Positions 54,422 through 60,544 of a stretch of DNA of 60,544 nucleotides are shown piece by piece (the stretch's first letter is position 1; every line of letters begins with the position of its first letter). The DNA is taken from positions 1 to 60,544 of the forward strand of contig NZ_JABURL010000076.1 in assembly GCF_014762705.1 (NCBI RefSeq), written 5' to 3'. The position numbers and the translations under genes are program-made. Below the pieces are notes generated by a model that was not told the DNA's origin, searched no databases, and worked only from the letters and a program-made list of their open reading frames with translations. This DNA comes from Cyclobacterium sp. (GTDB lineage Bacteria > Bacteroidota > Bacteroidia > Cytophagales > Cyclobacteriaceae).

Positions 54422-55078
54422 ATGAAGACTGTATTTATATTTCTCCTGGTGTTGTTTGCTGATTTCGCCCAGGCACAGGACCTGTTTCACAATCACCTCT
54501 ACGCTGCCGACCTGGTTATGCGTCATCGCGATAAAATTAAACTTACCGATCAACAGGCAACTACCATTAAGGAAATCCATAGCAAAAATGCAGGGGAATT
54601 CAGCACCCTCAAGTGGGATCTGGAAGAAGCGACCTCCACGCTAAAGGACTTGGTGGATAATCCAAAAGTGAGCCTGGACGCAGTTGAAAAGCAAATGGAC
54701 CTGGTACTCTCCTTGGAAAACCAACTGAAAAAACTGCAGCTTGCAACGCTCGTAATCATTAAAAATGAGCTCACTGAAGTGCAACAGCAGCAGTTGGATG
54801 AAACCAAATCCATGGGAGGAGCCACAAATGTAATCGGGTACGGAACAAACCAGTCCAGCAATAAAAACCAATCCATCCGCATCGTGGATAGCAATGCAGG
54901 CAAGGATAACCCACTTTTTCTCCTTATCGAAGATGGAAAGGAAAAAATAGTCGAAAATCCGGCTGACATACATCCGGATTCTATCGAAAGCGTTTCGGTG
55001 CTAAAAGGACCAAACGCAGTCAAAAAATATGGTGAGAAAGGGAAAAACGGAGTCGTGGTTATTACTTTAAAGCAGTAA
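54422..55078 (+). CDS. Spy/CpxP-like periplasmic protein with C-terminal TonB-plug-like tail
   Basis: A 218-residue exported protein (signal peptide to ~19, FAQAQ). Residues ~30-125 form a helical Spy/LTXXQ-like domain: KIKLTDQQATTIKEIHSKNA, VEKQMDLVLSLENQLKKLQL, ELTEVQQQQL. The last ~50 residues (IHPDSIESVSVLKGPNAVKK) have the plug motif of TonB-dependent receptors and M56/BlaR peptidases (...IESVxVLKGxxAxxxYG). Here it follows the chaperone-like helices. The tail may let the protein interact with an outer-membrane plug or peptidase; this is inference. It is the third gene of the ECF operon, so probably a regulated effector or sensor. Confidence 0.75.
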   Translation: MKTVFIFLLVLFADFAQAQDLFHNHLYAADLVMRHRDKIKLTDQQATTIKEIHSKNAGEFSTLKWDLEEATSTLKDLVDNPKVSLDAVEKQMDLVLSLENQLKKLQLATLVIIKNELTEVQQQQLDETKSMGGATNVIGYGTNQSSNKNQSIRIVDSNAGKDNPLFLLIEDGKEKIVENPADIHPDSIESVSVLKGPNAVKKYGEKGKNGVVVITLKQ

Positions 55079-55260
55079 ACCGTTCTACCCTAATCCTTCC
55101 CCTAGAAAAAACCGGGTAGTAATGTGATTTATTAGCTAACTTTAAATCAAGTACAGTTAACCGACAGCGGGTTTCGCTCACTGTTGGTATTGAAAGGGTT
55201 ATAAAAAAGGCCAATCGAAATACAGTTTTAAATTTACCCTCCGCCAACTAAAAACAGACC

Positions 55261-55689
55261 ATGGGAAAGCTAGTACGAAAAACAAACCCAAAAGTAAATG
55301 AGCTATTTGACAGGTATCCCGAAGCCGTTCAGGAAAAAATGGCTTTCTTACGGGAATTGGTTATCGAAACGGCGGAAGAAATGGAGGGTGTAGACGAACT
55401 GGTGGAAACGTTAAAATGGGGCGAACCTGGTTTCCTGACAAAAAATGGCAGCACCATCAGGATGGATTGGAAAGCAAAAGAACCGGATCAGTATGCGCTG
55501 TATTTCCAATGCACCAGTCGCCTGGTAGATACCTTTAGAATAGTATTTGACCATACCTTTCAATATGAGGGTAATCGGGCAATTGTGTTTCAGTTGAACC
55601 AGCAAATCCCGGTACCGGAACTGAAGGAATGCATCAAAGCAGCTTTAAGGTACCACAAAGTAAAGGACCAACTGACTTTGGGAATTTGA
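55261..55689 (+). CDS. DUF1801 (YdhG-like) protein
   Basis: A 142-residue cytoplasmic protein with the DUF1801 features VNELFDRYPEAVQEKMAFLR, DELVETLKWGEPGFLTKNGS and TIRMDWKAKEPDQYALYFQC. The family includes iron-chaperone-like YdhG proteins, but the function of this branch is unknown. It follows the ECF operon after about 180 nt and precedes an SGNH hydrolase gene by 91 nt. Confidence 0.85.
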   Translation: MGKLVRKTNPKVNELFDRYPEAVQEKMAFLRELVIETAEEMEGVDELVETLKWGEPGFLTKNGSTIRMDWKAKEPDQYALYFQCTSRLVDTFRIVFDHTFQYEGNRAIVFQLNQQIPVPELKECIKAALRYHKVKDQLTLGI

Positions 55690-55780
55690 TTTGAAGAAAT
55701 CAACCTGCAGAAAGTCAAAAGCCGGTAGATTCTCCTTATATTCAGAAGATGGACAAGCAGAGCATACTGTCACTATTTCA

Positions 55781-56497
55781 ATGAAAATCTCACTACTTAG
55801 CATTTTATTAGGCTTCATGGTATCGTACCATTCGGTATGGGGCACCACCGACAGCCTGCCGACAAGCTCCGGTTACCTGGAGGAAATAAAAAATGAGTTA
55901 CGAAAAGAATGGCCCAGCAACCGGACCATAAATCTGGTATTTCACGGTCATAGCGTACCGGCAGGTTATTTCAAAACGCCGCTTGTCAACACGATTGATG
56001 CCTACCCCTATCAGGTTCTCAGGCAATTGAAAGACAGGTATCCCTTTGCCGTAATTAATATTATCAATACATCTATAGGCGGGGAGAACGCTGTAAGTGG
56101 CCAAAAAAGGTTTGAAACCGAGGTTCTTAATCATAATCCTGATGTTTTATTTATAGACTATGCACTGAACGATAGACGAGCAGAACTAGGAGAAGCCAGG
56201 AAGGCCTGGGAAAAAATGATTGAAAGTGCGAAGCGGAAAGGGGTGAAAATTATTTTATTGACTCCATCCCCGGATCTGGGTGTGGACCTGTCCGAAAAAG
56301 ACAATGAGCTAGAGAAACATGCCAACCAAATTACAGAGCTGGCTATGGAATATGAAACAGGCCTGGCAGACAGCTATTATCATTTCAAACAACTTCAGAC
56401 GGACTGTGACTGTGTAGCCGACTACATGTCTCAAAGCAACCACCCGAATGCGGATGGGCACCGCCTCATTGCTTTGGAAATCATGAAGTACTTTTAA
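55781..56497 (+). CDS. Secreted SGNH/GDSL hydrolase
   Basis: A 238-residue protein. ATG 55781 is chosen over the in-frame upstream start at 55691, because the signal peptide MKISLLSILLGFMVSYHSVW begins there. SGNH blocks: block I FHGHSVPAGYF (Ser is the nucleophile candidate), block II Gly in NTSIGGENAV, block III Asn in DYALNDRR, and block V NHPNADGHR with Asp and His. The triad looks complete, so it is probably an active esterase. It lies 91 nt after DUF1801 on the same strand. Confidence 0.85.
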   Translation: MKISLLSILLGFMVSYHSVWGTTDSLPTSSGYLEEIKNELRKEWPSNRTINLVFHGHSVPAGYFKTPLVNTIDAYPYQVLRQLKDRYPFAVINIINTSIGGENAVSGQKRFETEVLNHNPDVLFIDYALNDRRAELGEARKAWEKMIESAKRKGVKIILLTPSPDLGVDLSEKDNELEKHANQITELAMEYETGLADSYYHFKQLQTDCDCVADYMSQSNHPNADGHRLIALEIMKYF

Positions 56498-56739
56498 AAT
56501 AAGTAGCAGATTCAAAACCCGGAAAAACACATAAACTCCTTAAATAAGGAACTGAAATGGAACAAACCAGCCCCTGCTTATTTCATGCCAATAGGGTCTT
56601 CAAATCCTTATCCGAAACAAGGATCTTCAACAGAAAACAACTCCCAACGACATTTCCACTTTAGGCATTCCTGGCATAAAGCAAAAATATTGAGATGCAT
56701 TCAAACAAAAACTGCTGTAAATTCAAATGAAAAACGCAT

Positions 56740-57275
56740 ATGGACAAAGAAATAGACAAACTACTCTCAGCTAAAACAGCTCAAATCAAGAAGCTTCAGG
56801 ACATCGTAAAAAAAGCCATCGAAGATGAAAACCTGATCACTACAAACTTGTTGAATCCTCCTAAGGAAATGTTAACTAAAGGAGAGAGTTTCTCTGATCA
56901 TGTGGCAAAATTTGGAGGAAGCTGGTCATTCATCATCCTGTTCTTTACACTATTGGCGGCTTGGATTCTTTTTAACAGCTTATCTCCGGTAAAGGACATC
57001 TTTGACCCCTATCCGTTCATATTGATGAACCTTATTCTTTCCTGTATTGCCGCCTTACAAGCTCCGGTAATCATGATGAGCCAAAACCGGCAGGAAGAAA
57101 AAGACAGAAAACGAAGCGAAACGATTATCTTATAAATTTAAAGGCAGAATTGGAAATTAACGCGTTAAATCAAAAAATTGACCTTATCATTGAAGAACAA
57201 ATACAATCATTAATGGATAGTCAGGCAGCGCAGTTGGAAATATTAAAAAGAATTGAAAAGAAACATCGACAATAA
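56740..57275 (+). pseudogene. DUF1003 membrane protein with 1-nt frameshift
   Basis: The ATG frame encodes 131 residues with a DUF1003 core: the N-terminal cytosolic helix, FGGSWSFIILFFTLLAAWIL (TM1), LMNLILSCIAALQAPVIMMS (TM2) and NRQEEKDRKRSETIIL. Family members continue after RSE with N-D-Y-x-I-N-L-K. In another frame (from 57120) the sequence NDYLINLKAELEINALNQKI runs on to IEEQIQSLMDSQAAQLEILK and a TAA at 57275. So one base has been lost at 57118-57121, in an A run. The intact protein would be about 178 residues. It may be a true mutation or an assembly error. Confidence 0.8.
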
Positions 57276-57813
57276 GCGGTTATGACCAGATCATCGCTTA
57301 CTGGAAAACCAATTTTGGAATAAGTGGAGCCGGGTACGATTTTTTCCCAGACTACAAAACTACCCAATTAACCTACCCCTATCTGAGGTGAGGGTACTTC
57401 AGTTATATGTCTCTATTTATTTACCATCTCAACTATTGAGTAAAATAGGATCGGTATTCAACGAAAAAATTTCCGCATACAGGCCTTAAAATTATAAGGT
57501 AAGGGTAACCTCATTTACTGTTGCTTTATCACAATGGTCAAGAGATTTTAATTCAGGGCTAAAAGCGAATAACGAAAATTTATTATATATCACATCACAC
57601 TGTATTTTTGACTTAATATAAGCAATTTTCCAAACTTAGAACAACCTGAATTTGGAAATTCCCAACTGTTGTATTGATTGTTGGGTAAGTTATAGGCCAG
57701 TTGGAGGTTCACCCTACCAAAAAAACTGTAAATCTCCGTCCACCGCCCGCAATACCTTGTGATTCCAGGCTTTTCTGGCTAATTTGGCATTATTATTTGC
57801 AGACGTTTCACCC
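57276..57813. other. Intergenic stretch, no gene seen
   Basis: About 540 bp, AT-rich with no credible ORF of normal composition, no tRNA and no clear repeat. It precedes the cytochrome gene starting at 57814. Confidence 0.45.
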
Positions 57814-60544
57814 ATGAAAAAATCAGGTCTTTTTATTGGATTGGCCAGTTTGCTGCTGGCAGGAACCATTTTCTTTGCCTTATCCAGGGAAATTGAGATT
57901 GACTTCAGTACGCAGGTAAAACCCATCCTGAACCAGCACTGCATCTCGTGTCATGGAGGAGTAAAGAAGAATGCGGGATTCAGCCTGCTTTTTGAAGAAG
58001 AAGCCCTGGCTGCTACTGAGTCCGGACATCCTGCCATCGTTCCGGGAGATGCGGGAAGCAGTGAATTCATCAGCCGGCTAAAACATGAAGACCCTGAATT
58101 GCGCATGCCCTATGACAAACCTCCCCTTAGTCAGGAGGAAATCAAAATCCTTACAGACTGGGTCAATGAGGGGGCAGCATGGGGCAAACACTGGGCTTAT
58201 GAGCCTCCCCAAAAACCAAATGTGCCGGAGACCATCCTCCAAGCGGGTTTTTCTTCTGAATCCAGCGGTGATTTCTTCAGGAATGACATTGACAATTTTA
58301 TAGCAGCAGCACTAAAAAACAAGGAACTCCTGCCCTCACCTGAAGCCGATCCCATGACAATCCTCAGAAGGCTTAGCCTGGATTTGACAGGACTTCCTCC
58401 AGACGAAAAACTGGTTGAAAAATGGGAGTCAGGAACCATTACCTATGAAACATTGGTGGATGAACTTTTAGCTCATCCGGGTTTTGGAGAAAAATGGGCT
58501 TCCTGGTGGCTGGATCTGGCCCGTTATGCAGATACTAAAGGCTATGAGCGGGATGTAGGCAGGGAAATGTGGGCTTACCGCGATTGGGTGATCAAAGCAT
58601 TGAACCAGGACATGCCCTTTGACCAGTTCACCATTGAGCAATTGGCGGGAGACCTTTTGCCTGACCCCAGTTTAGACCAGCTTACCGCAACTGCCTTCCA
58701 CCGCAATACCATGAACAATGATGAAGGGGGTACTGAGGACGAAGAGTTCAGGGTTGCGGCAGTAATAGACCGCACCAATACTACCTTTGAGGTTTGGCAG
58801 AGCACTACCATAGCTTGCGTGCAATGCCATAGCCATCCTTATGATCCCTTTAAATTTGAGGATTATTACCAGTCCATGGCTTTTTTCAACAACAGCCGGG
58901 ACGAGGACACCCATGGAGAGGAGCCGAAATTGAAATTTTATCAGGGGGAAGACAGCATTCAGGTTGCCAATATTAAATCCTGGGTTGGGGAATATGGAAA
59001 TAAGGACTTGCAGGAAAAAATGGAAAATATCCTGTTATTTCAGGAGCCAAAATACCATGCACACCTTGCCGAAGACTTTGAAAACGGGGAATTGATCGAT
59101 ACCAAATGGCTGGGGCTCTGGGATGATGGCTCCTGCTATTTTCGGGGAATGAACACCGGTGGATCCGCCTATATCTACCTGAATTACTGGACAGGAAATG
59201 AAGGAAACTTTCTGACCATCCGAAAAGGAGGACCGGAGGGAGAGGTTCTGAGCCAGTTTCGTCTCGGAAAAACGGATGGCAGGGAAATTCGCCGCTTTCC
59301 TATAAAAGAAATTCAGGGGGAGGTAGACCTGTATTTCCATATGGAAAATAAAACCCTTGGTCCCCAGCAAACTACCTCGGCCATTAACTGGATAGCCTTT
59401 TTCCCGGATCTGCCGGGTAAAAACCAACCAGGATTCACCGAAACAGAAAAAAGCTTTTTAGCGTTGCTCAACACAAACACCCCGACGCTCCCCATCATGA
59501 TTGAAAATCCCGATTACATGAAAAGGGAAACCCGGATTTTTGAAAGGGGCAACTGGCTCATGAAGGGTGAAGTGGTGAGGCCGGATGTTCCGGAAGTCCT
59601 GAATGCCTGGAACCCCGACTGGCCCCGAAACAGACTGGGATTAGCTTACTGGCTGACTAGTAAAGAGAACCCATTGACTGCCAGAACCATGGCCAACAGA
59701 CTCTGGGCCCAATTATTTGGCAGGGGCCTGGTTGCCACCCTTGAAGATATGGGCACGCAATCAGAACCCCCAAGTCACAGGGAATTACTGGACTGGCTAG
59801 CCATGCGTTTTATGCATGAGCATGGCTGGCAGATCAAACCCCTGATCAAGGACATGGTGCTTTCAGGCACCTACCGGCAATCTTCCCTTTCCTCTGCCGA
59901 ATTGTATGAGAAAGACCCGGACAACAAATGGTACGCCAGAGGCCCGAGGTTCAGGTTAAGTGCCGAACAAATCCGGGACCAGGCATTGGCCGTGTCCGGT
60001 CTGCTGAGCAGCAAAATGTATGGAAAAAGTGTCATGCCGCCACAACCGGACAATGTATGGCAAACCGTTTACAATGGAGAATCCTGGAGCACCAGTGAGG
60101 GCGAGGACCGCTACCGCAGATCGGTATATACTTACCTGAAAAGGACCAGCCCCTACCCTTCCTTCATCACCTTTGATGCCGGCAGTAGGGAAGTATGCAC
60201 CATTGACCGAACCCTTACCAATACCCCCTTGCAGGCTTTGGTGACCATGAATGATCCGGTTTATCAGGAAGCAGCTTTTCACCTGGCAGTACAAATGCAA
60301 AAAACCCCGGAAGATAAACCCATTGCCTGGGCTTATAAAAAGCTACTGCTGCATCCCATCAGCCCAAATAAACAGCAACAGCTGGAACAGCTGTACCAAT
60401 ATGCCCTGAATGACTTCATTAAAGAGCCCGAGGCCATGGCAGAATGGCTGCAATTTGCGGATGAGGAAAGCAAAACACCTGAACTTGCCGCCCTGGCAGT
60501 TGTAGCCAATGCGCTGCGGAATCTGGACGATTATTTAAACAAAT
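57814..60544 (+). CDS. PSCyt1-PSCyt2-PSD1 cytochrome protein (partial, runs off window)
   Basis: Open frame of 910 codons from ATG 57814 to the window end. N-terminal membrane anchor or signal (SGLFIGLASLLLAGTIFFAL). PSCyt1 heme motif CISCH at 43-47 (QHCISCHGGVKKNAGFSLLF). The DUF1549 (PSCyt2) part spans ~150-380 with motifs LRRLSLDLTGLPP and second heme motif CVQCH at 335-339. An insertion at ~421-530 (YIYLNYWTGNEGNFLTIRKG) resembles a carbohydrate-binding module. The DUF1553 (PSD1) part follows: ANRLWAQLFGRGLVATLEDM, MVLSGTYRQSS, RFRLSAEQIRDQALAVSGLL, FDAGSREVCTIDRTLTNTPL. These are Planctomycete-type cell-surface cytochromes; in Bacteroidota they sit with dehydrogenases and sulfatases. A DUF1501 partner gene usually follows, outside the window. 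Confidence 0.9.
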   Translation, partial: MKKSGLFIGLASLLLAGTIFFALSREIEIDFSTQVKPILNQHCISCHGGVKKNAGFSLLFEEEALAATESGHPAIVPGDAGSSEFISRLKHEDPELRMPYDKPPLSQEEIKILTDWVNEGAAWGKHWAYEPPQKPNVPETILQAGFSSESSGDFFRNDIDNFIAAALKNKELLPSPEADPMTILRRLSLDLTGLPPDEKLVEKWESGTITYETLVDELLAHPGFGEKWASWWLDLARYADTKGYERDVGREMWAYRDWVIKALNQDMPFDQFTIEQLAGDLLPDPSLDQLTATAFHRNTMNNDEGGTEDEEFRVAAVIDRTNTTFEVWQSTTIACVQCHSHPYDPFKFEDYYQSMAFFNNSRDEDTHGEEPKLKFYQGEDSIQVANIKSWVGEYGNKDLQEKMENILLFQEPKYHAHLAEDFENGELIDTKWLGLWDDGSCYFRGMNTGGSAYIYLNYWTGNEGNFLTIRKGGPEGEVLSQFRLGKTDGREIRRFPIKEIQGEVDLYFHMENKTLGPQQTTSAINWIAFFPDLPGKNQPGFTETEKSFLALLNTNTPTLPIMIENPDYMKRETRIFERGNWLMKGEVVRPDVPEVLNAWNPDWPRNRLGLAYWLTSKENPLTARTMANRLWAQLFGRGLVATLEDMGTQSEPPSHRELLDWLAMRFMHEHGWQIKPLIKDMVLSGTYRQSSLSSAELYEKDPDNKWYARGPRFRLSAEQIRDQALAVSGLLSSKMYGKSVMPPQPDNVWQTVYNGESWSTSEGEDRYRRSVYTYLKRTSPYPSFITFDAGSREVCTIDRTLTNTPLQALVTMNDPVYQEAAFHLAVQMQKTPEDKPIAWAYKKLLLHPISPNKQQQLEQLYQYALNDFIKEPEAMAEWLQFADEESKTPELAALAVVANALRNLDDYLNK

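Overview
The window looks like a chromosomal segment of a Bacteroidota bacterium, most likely order Cytophagales (Cyclobacteriaceae-like). The evidence is the gene families: a TonB-dependent outer-membrane beta-barrel receptor, DUF5995, DUF4386, DUF2911, DUF5362, PVC-type CxxCH cytochromes and PSCyt/PSD1 proteins. There are also promoter-like TTTG/TTG-N20-TAnnTTTG elements and weak Shine-Dalgarno sequences. No rRNA, tRNA or CRISPR array was seen. The lineage is an inference from recalled families, not from a search.

Left part (1-13.1 kb) is accessory DNA. It holds two toxin-antitoxin pairs (193-847 and 1185-1785), an N-terminally truncated PIN-like gene (12007-12366), remnants of two group II intron reverse transcriptases (window edge, and 3959-4441 with an in-frame TGA), an IS110-like scrap and a frameshifted gene (4982-5379). 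Three copies of a ~130 bp hairpin-forming repeat (861-996, 4846-4976, 12383-12514) and a second ~170 bp direct repeat (11110-11283, 11577-11749) lie right against small ORFs. The arrangement resembles integron gene cassettes with attC-like sites, but no integrase is in the window. Between these lie a hemerythrin and a DUF1206 gene (minus strand), a two-gene SGNH-like lipoprotein / HEAT-cytochrome operon (5768-9672) and phosphatidylserine decarboxylase.

Middle part (12.5-34 kb) carries a Crp-like regulator, DUF4386, a histidine kinase, and a SatD-like regulator overlapping a membrane protein. The membrane protein is fused in frame to the N-terminal piece of an MGH1-like glycoside hydrolase. 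A catabolic group follows: a bifunctional alpha/beta-SGNH esterase, an esterase lipoprotein and a sulfatase lipoprotein (18995-24222). Then come a two-RCK potassium channel, DUF2911, an RRM protein, a DUF1080 protein, a PepSY membrane protein, a stand-alone CoA-acyltransferase domain, and a MerC-like gene with a Fur/Zur-like operator over its promoter.

Right part (34-60.5 kb) starts with two giant signalling proteins: a 1,500-residue multi-PAS histidine kinase and a CheB-CheR-PAS-kinase fusion. Next are a ~190 bp MITE-like element, a TonB receptor, and a loose plus-strand series of NTF2-like, alcohol dehydrogenase, sulfotransferase, epimerase, SDR and MDR genes. The last stretch has an ECF sigma factor / membrane protein / Spy-like operon, DUF1801, an SGNH hydrolase, a frameshifted DUF1003 gene and a PSCyt1-PSCyt2-PSD1 cytochrome protein cut by the window end. 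At least three genes are broken by single-base changes, so either decay or local assembly errors should be considered.
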